From Nemertoderma westbladi (Eukaryota; Xenacoelomorpha; Nemertodermatida; Nemertodermatidae), in NCBI GenBank assembly GCA_032718475.1, contig JAUCBJ010008063.1, positions 1 to 22,938 of the forward strand: DNA of 22,938 nt, written 5' to 3'. The translations under genes were made by a program, and so were the position numbers. How positions within the stretch are numbered: position 1 is the first letter of the stretch; every line of letters begins with the position of its first letter. Of this stretch, positions 10,846-19,058 are shown piece by piece. Under the pieces are notes generated by a model, which searched no databases, had not been told where the DNA came from, and was given only the letters and a program-made list of their open reading frames with translations.

Positions 10846-11013
10846 CCTGTTTGACCTTAAAGTATCCCATAAGCTCCATGGCTCTACCGTAAACTCCCTC
10901 AGTGTCGGCCACATTATTCGTCTCGAATTCTTTCATCGCCACAAACACAGCATCCCGCTGTCCTGAGCGAACCGCACGTTTTAACTGCTCCTGAATACGT
11001 GAGTGTTGGTGGG
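10846..11013 (-). CDS. KY/hillarin-like protein, exon F (helical tail)
   Basis: The acceptor TTTATTATTACAG precedes 11013 and the consensus donor CAGG|GTGAGT follows 10846. It enters in phase 1, matching the single G left by exon E, and leaves in phase 1. The product reads HQHSRIQEQLKRAVRSGQRD, then AVFVAMKEFETNNVADTEGV and YGRAMELMGYFKVKQ. The composition is charged and helical, like exons E and G. An earlier donor, AAG|GTCAAA, is weaker. The frame remains open to a stop at 10784 if the donor is skipped, which would give a short alternative C-terminus. Confidence 0.75.
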
Positions 11014-11297
11014 CTGTAATAATAAACATCGAGAGATTTGTGTCTAATCGGGAGATCTGGGATCAGTTTGGAACTATCGGGATTTACTCAAACTTGGTAA
11101 CAACTACTGTACGACGCACCCATAAATAAATGTAAATACTACAGTAGCTTGACGAGCCAACTAGCAGAAATGTACCGGAGCAGTAAGCTTGTAAGTGGGC
11201 GTTGAAATAGGGTTGAAATAGCGTTGAAATAGGGTAGTACAAGAGTTTTCTACTTTTTAGAATAATTATTACCTCCCCTCCCTAATATTATACTCAC

Positions 11298-11427
11298 CCA
11301 ATAGTTCCTCTTTAGCTTTCCTCAATCGATACTCAATCTCTCCTTGCGTCGTCTCATCGCTTCCTTTCAGCTGTTTTTCCAATTGGCTGACACTTTTAGC
11401 TGCTAATTCTTCCCTCTTAGCTGCGAG
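11298..11427 (-). CDS. KY/hillarin-like protein, exon E (coiled coil)
   Basis: Too short to stand out as an open frame, but the acceptor TTGTATACATTAG, the donor TTGG|GTGAGT and agreement of phases (0 in, 1 out) with both neighbours support it. The 43 complete codons read LAAKREELAAKSVSQLEKQL, then KGSDETTQGEIEYRLRKAKE and ELL. That is a clear heptad-type coiled coil with alternating Lys/Glu and regular leucines. It begins the helical tail after the acidic linker of exon D. Confidence 0.75.
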
Positions 11428-11574
11428 CTAATGTATACAAAATGATTAGTTTAACATTACAATTATTTTGGTCTAATGTTTTATATATCAAATAATGGAT
11501 TTAAGAATTCCCTTAGGAAGATGGCTGGTCAGCATAATAGACATGTTATTCGAATTAATTATTATATGAAACTG

Positions 11575-11975
11575 AAGACCGTCAGCCCCTAAGAAGGACA
11601 GTTTGACTGAGTTATAGCGGCACATATACTTGACCTCTCAACCAGTAAACTTGCTAGAAGAAGACCCTCAGCCCCTAAGAAGGACAGTTTGACTGAGTTA
11701 TAGCGGCACATATACTTGACCTCTCAACCAGTAAACTGTCTATAAGAAGACCGTCAGCCCCTAAGAAGGACTGTTTGACAGAGTTACAGCGGCACATATA
11801 CTTGACCTCTCAACCAGTAAGCTGGCTATAAGAAGACCGTCAGCCCCTAAGAAGGATTATTTGACTGAGTTATAGCGGCACATATACTTGACCTCTCAAC
11901 CAGTAAACTGTCTATAAGAAGACCGTCAGCCCCTAAGAAGGACTGTTTGACAGAGTTACAGCGGCACATATACTG
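11575..11975. repeat. Minisatellite, 86-bp unit x 4.7
   Basis: Units start at 11575, 11661, 11747, 11833 and 11919, exactly 86 bp apart. Each begins AAGACCGTCAGCCCCTAAGA and contains GCGGCACATATACTTGACCT. Units 3 and 5 share the variants GACAGAGTTACAG, so there is a two-unit higher-order pattern. The array is in intron D-E. Confidence 0.95.
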
Positions 11976-12048
11976 TACTTAACATCGCAACAAACAAGCC
12001 ATAGCAGTCTTCTGATTAAATGTAACCAGCTTGGTGCTAGCCTGTAGC

Positions 12049-12216
12049 AGCAGCTTGGTGTAGTGGTGACATTCGGGGATTCCAATTAAGACGCACTGGT
12101 TCGATCCCTAGATGGGGCAGCACTGTTTGGGCACTGTGCTTTAAATGCTGCAGCCTAGCCCAACCCTGACTTTCATCCTTCAGTGGTCGATAAATGGGAT
12201 CCAATATAACTTGGGA
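12049..12216 (+). mobile_element. tRNA-derived SINE (candidate)
   Basis: TGGTGTAGTGG at 12056-12066 fits the Pol III A box exactly. GGTTCGATCC at 12098-12107 fits the B box exactly, and the spacing is normal for tRNA. The tRNA-like head is followed by about 100 bp of non-tRNA body (GGCAGCACTG..., CCTTCAGTGGTCGATAAATG), as in a SINE. It stops where the 63-bp minisatellite begins, with no A-rich tail visible. The family is not identified. It sits in intron D-E, opposite to the gene. Confidence 0.65.
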
Positions 12217-12904
12217 AACACAGTGGAAGGGTTTACTGTGGAAGATCACCCAGGGTGGTGAACGGGCATTCCTTTAGGAGACAAAGTGGAAGGGTTTACT
12301 GTAGAAGATCACCCTTGGTGGTGAACAGGCATTCCTTTATGAAACAGAGTGGAAGGGTTTGCTGTGGAAGATCACCCATGGTGGTGAACAGGAATTCCTT
12401 TAGGAAACAGAGTGGAAGGGTTTGCTGTGGAAGATCACTCATGGTGGTGAACAGGCATTCCTTTAGGAAACAGAGTGGAAGGGTTTGCTGTGGAAGATCA
12501 CCCATGGTGGTGAACAGGCATTCAGTTAGAAAACAGAGTGGAAGGGTTTACTGTGGAAGATCAACCATGGTGGTGAAAAGGTATTCCTTTAGGAAACAGA
12601 GTGGAAGGGTTTACTGTGGAAGATCATCCATGGTGGTTAACAGGCATTCCTTTGGGAAACAGATTGGAAGGGTTTACTGCGGAAGATCACCCTTGGTGGT
12701 GAACAGGCATTCCTTTATGAAACGGAGTGGAGGGGTTTACTGTGGAAGATCACCCATGATGGTGAACAGGCATTACTATAGGAAACAGAGTGGAAGGGTT
12801 TACTGTTGAAGATCACCCATGGTGGTGAACAGGCATTCCTTTAGGAAACAGAGTGGAAGAGTTTACTGTGGAAGATCACCCATGGTGGTGAACAGGCATT
12901 CCTT
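12217..12904. repeat. Minisatellite, 63-bp unit x 10.9
   Basis: Repeats are 63 bp apart and are built from ACAGAGTGGAAGGGTTTACT, GTGGAAGATCACCCATGGTG and GTGAACAGGCATTCCTTTAG. Since 63 is a multiple of 3, long frames stay open on both strands (12255-12809 plus, 12296-12505 minus), but these only mirror the array. It directly follows the SINE, in intron D-E. Confidence 0.95.
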
Positions 12905-13335
12905 GGCTTAACGAGCTTAAAATATAATCCCATTCATTAAATGTAATTCGATGATATCCGAGAACCGATTGTACAGTTTGGTGAACTGCATCCAACAATA
13001 TATCATAATTCGGATGACTCATACCGGTGAAATCAGACTTTACCAGAAACATTTCAAGCCAATATCAATGTGCACGCCCATACCAGCATACATACATACA
13101 GATACATAAACATCCTTTTTTTGACAGCAATAAGCCCTGACTGTCTTCTAATAATTTTACACCACCATAGTGAAGTTATGTATACAACAATACAGGATAC
13201 AACCAAGAATAATCATTAACTTTTACTTTTGATATAGGAATTTAAAAATGTTATTTTCAACTCGACATTAATCTATCGGTACAGCGGTGATCATTACTGC
13301 TCATTACTGAATATTGTTAGTATAAATAGGTGAAC

Positions 13336-13506
13336 CTGGACTTGGATATCGAAGTTTCTAATATCTTCTTTTTTAGTTAATTCGTTTTCTTCTTTCTCTT
13401 TAAGTAAACCCTCCTCTTCGTCGTAATTGTCTGCCACAGCAACACCATTTGGTTGCTCGGCCACTAGTTCGTTGAGAGACTTCTGGAACACGGCCTCCGA
13501 TAAGAC
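13336..13506 (-). CDS. KY/hillarin-like protein, exon D (acidic linker)
   Basis: The acceptor TTGCATTCCACGCAG precedes 13506 and the donor TCCAG|GTTCAC follows 13336. It is 171 bp, phase 0 at both ends. The product starts VLSEAVFQKSLNELVAEQPN, continues through an acidic segment NYDEEEGLLKEKEENELTKK, and ends EDIRNFDIQVQ. It links the beta-rich KY module (exon C) to the coiled coil (exon E). It contains no recognised domain. The splice sites and phase agree with the neighbours, so the exon is well supported although its function is unclear. Confidence 0.75.
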
Positions 13507-13892
13507 CTGCGTGGAATGCAATAAACATTAGGATTAGTCGTGATTAATATGGAGGTTGACTCAAATAATGCTACTTGTAATTCATATTGCTATATGATAA
13601 ATTTAATCTAAAATAATTAATTCACATATTTTAACAACAAAAGTTTGATACAGTCTCCTTCTTTCTGCCACATATGTTATTATGTGTAACAACTGCGAAC
13701 AGCACATTGTATTAGCTCATTACCACAGAACTGACAGACTCTAAAGCATAGTTATCGCTTATAGTAATATAGAAGATCTGTTTCTAATTAATATTATTTA
13801 CTTTTATGTCGTCCAATTGTTGCTATAATGAGGAGTGTAAGAGTAGTAGCTATACATATACTGTTATCACTAGAAATTTAGTTAATTAATAC

Positions 13893-14072
13893 CTCAAAGT
13901 CTAACAGATATCCATAGTTATTGCTGTTCGCGATGTTAGCTAATACGCTAATAGTTGAACCACCCGCTTGTGTTTGTATGTTTGCTACCCAAGAACCGTC
14001 AGGGGTTTTGTCGAAATAAACCCAATCGCCTTGTCCATCGTCTACTGCTGATAGTGAAACAACATTGGGTAC
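13893..14072 (-). CDS. KY/hillarin-like protein, exon C (end of second KY module)
   Basis: The acceptor ATATTCCAG precedes 14072 and the donor TTTGAG|GTATTA follows 13893. It is exactly 60 codons, phase 0 to 0, with no stop. It encodes VPNVVSLSAVDDGQGDWVYF, DKTPDGSWVANIQTQAGGST and ISVLANIANSNNYGYLLDFE. The pattern of alternating strands, with a G.W....P.G.W turn and a final YLLDFE strand, is the C-terminal beta-sandwich of KY/hillarin-type proteins. It continues directly from the RLPPNSNVHICLE of exon B. Confidence 0.8.
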
Positions 14073-14268
14073 CTGGAATATTACCGTACGAACCCGAATA
14101 AATACAGCCCACAGTTAGTAGTAGAAAGGAGGATGTTGGAGGAAACAATGCATACGGAGCCTAAGAGGACATGGAATCCTCAGTTTTTTTTAACTTAGTA
14201 TAGATATCCGCTAACTCAATATATTATGTTATATCGCTAACTCATTGAGTTATAGTCAATATGAGTTA

Positions 14269-14368
14269 TACTGTCTGACAGTCTATGTCAGTACATACCG
14301 GTAACACAATGTTTATACTGTCTGACTGTCTACGTCAGTACATACCGGTAACACAATGTTATACTGAC
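14269..14368. repeat. Short tandem duplication abutting a splice donor (about 46 bp x 2.2)
   Basis: On the minus strand, unit CAGTATAACATTGTGTTACC...GACGTAGACAGTCAGA is followed by a near-identical unit and then a partial third (CAGTATAACTC). The first unit begins inside the GTCAGT donor of exon B, so the tandem repeat starts at the exon-intron border. Each unit has the palindrome TACCGGTA. Confidence 0.85.
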
Positions 14369-14857
14369 CTCCAAACAGATATGAACGTTAGAGTTGGGCG
14401 GCAACCGACCACACCTGGGCTCCAACAGTCGGCAGTTGATACCCCAGCCGGGGTAGTAACTCTTGGGCATGGCGGGGAACCCTGCGATATACGGACTGGG
14501 GCAGTAGATGAGGTAAGTGAAGACCTCCGGGAGGATAGCAGACACGTCACTGAATAGAGCGGCGAACACAGAGAACTTGTAGTAGCCGTGATTGGGTAAT
14601 CGTAGAGTGAAGGTGGTTTTATCGGAGGCTGATTCAGCATGTTTCTCCATAAATATGTTCTCGGAATAATCGGTTAGGGTTGGATTCTCGTTGGATTGGT
14701 GGTATAATTGTTGGGAAATCTTGAGGGAATATCTCATCCCGAAAGAAATCTCTAGTTCGCCCCCTGGTGGTGAGAATATGAATGGATCGCGATGACTCAC
14801 AGGCCAGAATCCGATTGTTTTTAGTTCCGGTTGGGGTCCAAAGTATTGGTTAGGGGT
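14369..14857 (-). CDS. KY/hillarin-like protein, exon B (second KY module)
   Basis: The acceptor ATTCTTTCATAG precedes 14857 and the donor TTGGAG|GTCAGT follows 14369. It is 489 bp, 163 codons, phase 0 to 0, without stops. Recognisable stretches are TPNQYFGPQPELKTIGFWPV, PFIFSPPGGELEISFGMRYS, DKTTFTLRLPNHGYYKFSVF, PEVFTYLIYC and YPGWGINCRLLEPRCGRLPP. 'G.LEI.F', 'F.L.LP..G.Y.F.VFA', 'YLI.C' and 'LLEP..G.LP.N..V...LE' are the recurring KY/hillarin C-terminal module patterns; the transglutaminase-like protease part lies upstream and is not in the window. The same 'YVLEVFA...CSYLIRC' pattern occurs in exon A, so the protein carries the module twice. Family assignment is from memory of these motifs. 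Confidence 0.85.
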
Positions 14858-14962
14858 CTATGAAAGAATATATGAAGCTCATACAGTAATTTGAATTTCT
14901 ATTCCCGACTCCATGGTAACTAGTTTAACTTTAACCGACGTGACGTTGCATTTCATTCCTTA

Positions 14963-14977
14963 CCCCCCCCCCCCCCC
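14963..14977. repeat. Poly(C) run of 15
   Basis: C15 in intron A-B between the acceptor of exon B and the 33-bp array. Low complexity only. Confidence 0.75.
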
Positions 14978-15040
14978 TCGCTCAAAAATATAAGTATTGT
15001 AGGTACAGGGACCCCACTACCCCCTACATTTTCCCCACCC

Positions 15041-18000
15041 ATCTCTGGTAACCGTGACGCTATTGTGTGACTCACCTCTGGTAACCGTGACGCTATTGTC
15101 TGACTAATCTCTGGTGACCGTGACGCTATTGTGTGACCCACCTCTGGTAACCGTGACGCTATTGTGTGACCCACCTCTGGTAACCGTGACGCTATTGTGT
15201 GACTCATCTCTGGTAACCGTGACGCTATTGTGTGACCCACCTCTGGTAACCGTGACGCTATTGTGTGACCCACCTCTGGTAACCGTGACGCTATTGTGTG
15301 ACTCACCTCTGGTAACCTTGACGCTATTGTGTGACTCACCTCTGGTAACCGTGACGCTATTGTCTGACTAATCTCTGGTGACCGTGACGCTATTGTGTGA
15401 CCCACCTCTGGTAACCGTGACGCTATTGTGTGACCCACCTCTGGTAACCGTGACGCTATTGTGTGACTCATCTCTGGTAACCGTGACGCTATTGTGTGAC
15501 CCACCTCTGGTAACCGTGACGCTATTGTGTGACCCACCTCTGGTAACCGTGACGCTATTGTGTGACTCACCTCTGGTAACCTTGACGCTATTGTGTGACC
15601 CACCTCTGTTAACCGTAACACTATTGGGTGACTCACCTCTGGTAACCTTGACGCTATTGTGTGACCCACCTCTGGTAACCGTGACGCTATTGTGTGACTC
15701 ATCTCTGGTAACCGTGACGCTATTGTGTGACCCACCTCTGGTAACCGTGACGCTATTGTGTGACCCACCTCTGGTAACCGTGACGCTATTGTGTGACCCA
15801 CCTCTGGTAACCTTGACGCTATTGTGTGACCCACCTCTGGTAACCTTGACGCTATTGTGTGACCCACCTCTGTTAACCGTGACACTATTGGGTGACACAC
15901 CTCTCTGGTAACCGTGACGCTATTGTGTGACTCACCTCTGGTAACCTTGACGCTATTGTGTGACCCACCTCTGGTAACCTTGACGCTATTGTGTGACCCA
16001 CCTCTGTTAACCGTGACACTATTGGGTGGCTCACCTCTCTGGTAACCTTGACGCTATTGTGTGACTTACCTCTGGTAACCGTGACACTATTGGGTGACTC
16101 ACCTCTGGTAAACTTGACGCTATTGTGTGACTCACCTTTGGTAACCGTGACGCTATTGTCTGACTCACCTCTGGTAACCGTGACGCTATTGTGTGACTCA
16201 CCTCTGGTAACCTTGACGCTATTGTGTGACCCACCTCTGGTAACCTTGACGCTATTGTGTGACCCACCTCTGTTAACCGTGACACTATTTGGTGACTCAC
16301 CTCTCTGGTAACCTTGACGCTATTGTGTGACTTACCTCTGGTAACCGTGACACTATTGTCTGACTAATCTCTGGTGACCGTGACGCTATTGTCTGACTCA
16401 CCTCTGGTAACCGTGACACTATTGGGTGACTCACCTCTCTGGTAACCTTGACGCTATTGTGTGACTTACCTCTGGTAACCGTGACACTATTGTGTGACCC
16501 ACCTCTGGTAACCGTGACGCCATTGTGTGACCCACCTCTGGTAACCGTGACACTATTGTCTGACTAATCTCTGGTGACCGTGACGCTATTGTCTGACTAA
16601 TCTCTGGTGACTGTGACGATATTGTGTGACCCACCTCTGGTAACCGTGACGCTATTGTCTGACTCACCTCTGGTAACCGTGACGCTATTGTGTGACCCAC
16701 CTCTGGTAACCGTGACGCTATTGTGTGACTCACCTCTGGTAACCTTGACGCTTTTGTGTGACCCACCTCTGGTAACCTTGACGCTATTGTGTGACCCACC
16801 TCTGTTAACCGTGACACTATTGGGTGACTCACCTCTCTGGTAACCTTGACGCTATTGTGTGACTTACCTCTGGTAACCGTGACACTATTGGTTGACTCAC
16901 CTCTGGTAAACTTGACGCTATTGTGTGACTCACCTTTGGTAACCGTGACGCTATTGTCTGACTAATCTCTGGTGACCGTGACGCTATTGTCTGACTCACC
17001 TCTGGTAACCGTGACACTATTGTGTGACTCACCTCTGGTAACCGTGACGATATTGTGTGACCCACCTCTGGTAACCGTGACGCTATTGTGTGACCCACCT
17101 CTGGTAACCGTGACGCTATTGTGTGACCCACCTCTGGTAACCGTGATGCCATTGTGTGACTCACCTCTGGTAACCGTGACGCTATTGTGTGACCCACCTC
17201 TGGTAACCGTGACGCTATTGTCTGACTCACCTCTGGTAACCGTGACGCTATTGTGTGACCCACCTCTGGTAACCGTGACGCTATTGTGTGACTCACCTCT
17301 GGTAACCGTGACGCTATTGTGTGACCCACCTCTGGTAACCGTGACGCTATTGTGTGACTCACCTCTGGTAACCGTGACGCTATTGTATGACTCACCTCTG
17401 GTAACCGTGACGCTATTGTGTGACCCACCTCTGGTAACCGTGACGCTATTGTGTGACTCACCTCTGGTAGCCGTGACGCTATTGTCTGACTCACCTCTGG
17501 TAACCGTGACGCTATTGTCTGACTCACCTCTGGTAACCGTGACGCTATTGTGTGACCCACCTCTGGTAACCGTGACGCTATTGTGTGAGCCACCTCTGGT
17601 AACCGTGACGCTATTGTGTGACGCACCTCTGGTAACCGTGACGCTATTGTGTGACTCACCTCTGGTAACCGTGACGCTATTGTCTGACTCACCTCTGGTA
17701 ACCGTGACGCTATTGTGTGACCCACCTCTGGTAACCGTGACGCTATTGTGTGAGCCACCTCTGGTAACCGTGACGCTATTGTGTGACGCACCTCTGGTAA
17801 CCGTGACGCTATTGTGTGAGCCACCTCTGGTAACCGTGACGCTATTGTGTGACTCACCTCTGGTAACCGTGACGCTATTGTGTGACCCACCTCTGGTAAC
17901 CGTGACGCTATTGTGTGAGCCACCTCTGGTAACCGTGACGCTATTGTGTGACGCACCTCTGGTAACCGTGACGCTATTGTGTGAGCCACCTCTGGTAACC

Positions 18001-18282
18001 GTGACTCTATTGTGTGACCCACCTCTGGTAACCGTGACGCTATTGTGTGACCCACCTCTGGTAACCGTGACGCTATTGGGTGACTCACCTCTGGTAACCT
18101 TGACGCTATTGTGTGACTCACCTCTGGTAACCGTGACGCTATTGTCTGACTCACCTCTGGTAACCGTGACGCTATTGTGTGACTCACCTCTGGTAACCGT
18201 GACGCTATTGTGTGACCCACCTCTGGTAACCGTGACGCTATTGTGTGACCCACCTCTGGTAACCGTGACGCTATTGTGTGAC
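15041..18282. repeat. Minisatellite, 33-bp unit x about 98, entering exon A
   Basis: The unit on the plus strand is CTCTGGTAACCGTGACGCTA followed by TTGTGTGACTCAC. It runs without spacers for 3,242 bp. Common variants are CCGTG/CCTTG, GACGC/GACAC, TGTGTG/TGTCTG/TGGGTG, and the three bases before ACC or ATC. At least five units (near 15899, 16034, 16300, 16438 and 16834) are 35 bp, with CTCTCTGG, and break the reading frame. On the minus strand each unit reads CCAGAGGTGAGTCACAC, so most contain a 5' splice site AG|GTRRGT. The first unit is joined to exon A of the KY-like gene. Confidence 0.97.
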
Positions 18283-18441
18283 TGGATTTAGAACATCGGA
18301 TTAGGTAACTACACAGGTGAGGTGCTGGCCCCTTGTCCGGTGCTTCCTTTGCGAAAACCTCCAGAACATAAACTCCCTTTTGCGGAATATTGAGAGTAAA
18401 TACCGCCTCGTCCTTGACCAATCGGTGGGCTTGGTAACATT
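18254..18441 (-). CDS. KY/hillarin-like protein, exon A (first KY module end), donor inside minisatellite
   Basis: The acceptor ATATATGTATATTCTAG precedes 18441; the exon enters in phase 1. It reads CYQAHRLVKDEAVFTLNIPQ, KGVYVLEVFAKEAPDKGPAP and HLCSYLIRCSKS, the end of a KY module. At 18282 it runs into the 33-bp array, and the frame continues as SHTIASRLPE. The end given here is the first donor in the array, CCAGAG|GTGGGT, which leaves phase 0 as exon B requires. A donor at the array border (CCA|GTCACA) is weak and would give a stop two codons into exon B. Any later unit before 16834 would also keep the frame, adding 11 residues per unit, so the true end may lie anywhere from 18254 down to about 16840. 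Upstream exons are beyond the transposon and not in the window. Confidence 0.75.
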
Positions 18442-18454
18442 CTAGAATATACAT

Positions 18455-18749
18455 ATATTACAGTGCAATTGGTACACTTATATAGAAAGCTACCACATAA
18501 ACTATATTGCGCCCATCCATGCAGATTATTACATTATCAATTACATTAATCTAACAATATTTATTTAATAATTCATTTCAGACTAAACAACATAGTACAT
18601 ATTATAAGACCCTTAAAAAAACGTAACATAAACTAATAAAGAGACAACACATATTATTAACCCTTTGTTGCACTTGTTGCTTTTAAGCAACAATTATATT
18701 ATCAGTCGTATCTCATAGAAAAACCATCTACCATGGAATACTAAATATA
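18455..18749. other. Intron sequence between exon A and the P element
   Basis: AT-rich, with no gene seen. A short inverted repeat GTTGCTTTTAAGCAAC lies near 18676-18691. Confidence 0.6.
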
Positions 18750-18750
18750 C

Positions 18751-18879
18751 ACGGAACCAGATAGATGTCCGATTTCACGAGTCATTCTTTTTATTGCTTT
18801 AATCTATTGTACTCGATGCATGAATAGAAATTTTGAAAAAAAAATTGGTGGTCATCGATCTCGTTGCCATGGCAACAGA
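18751..18879 (+). repeat. Left terminal inverted repeat of P element
   Basis: It starts ACGGAACCAGATAGATGTCC and is the inverse of 22810-22938 with about three mismatches in 129 bp (GAATAG/GAATAA, AATTGG/AATAGG, GGCAAC/GGTAAC). It contains the palindrome GTTGCCATGGCAAC at 18863-18876. Confidence 0.95.
18863..18876. promoter_or_regulatory. X-box (RFX-type) palindrome in left TIR
   Basis: GTTGCCATGGCAAC is a perfect palindrome and matches the classical RFX transcription factor X-box consensus. It lies 113-126 bp inside the presumed left tip. Confidence 0.6.
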
Positions 18880-19058
18880 CATTTTTCATTTTTTGCCTTT
18901 ATTTCAACAACGATGAGTGAAAATACAGTAAATATTGCCTCCAAATTTGTTCAAAGGTTTAAAGCGATATACATACACTATAGCTTCCGTTTCATCAATA
19001 AGTTGCCTGATCTGCTCTGTAACCCAGCATTATTTTTCTTATTCGTCCAACCGGCGCT

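Noticed and set aside
12255-12809. 184-codon plus-strand frame of 21-residue repeats
   Set aside because: It is the 63-bp minisatellite read in frame; a minus-strand frame is open for the same reason.
9991-18282. CRISPR-like array
   Set aside because: Units are contiguous with no unique spacers, and the setting is an animal intron.
18282-18288. Exon A donor at the array border, CCA|GTCACA
   Set aside because: It is weak beyond the GT, and leaves phase 1, whereas exon B starts in phase 0; the join would reach TAA in two codons.
16972-18291. Long plus-strand frame of LVTVTLLCDPP repeats (and similar frames at 15114, 15378, 16048, 16607)
   Set aside because: These are translations of the minisatellite on the opposite strand with no start context, domain or neighbouring exon.
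16829-18454. A 541-codon minus-strand frame as a full repetitive protein-coding exon
   Set aside because: Only the first 52 or so codons match a KY module; the rest is the 33-bp array, open because the unit is a multiple of 3. I keep only exon A with the first in-array donor, and record the longer possibility in the evidence.
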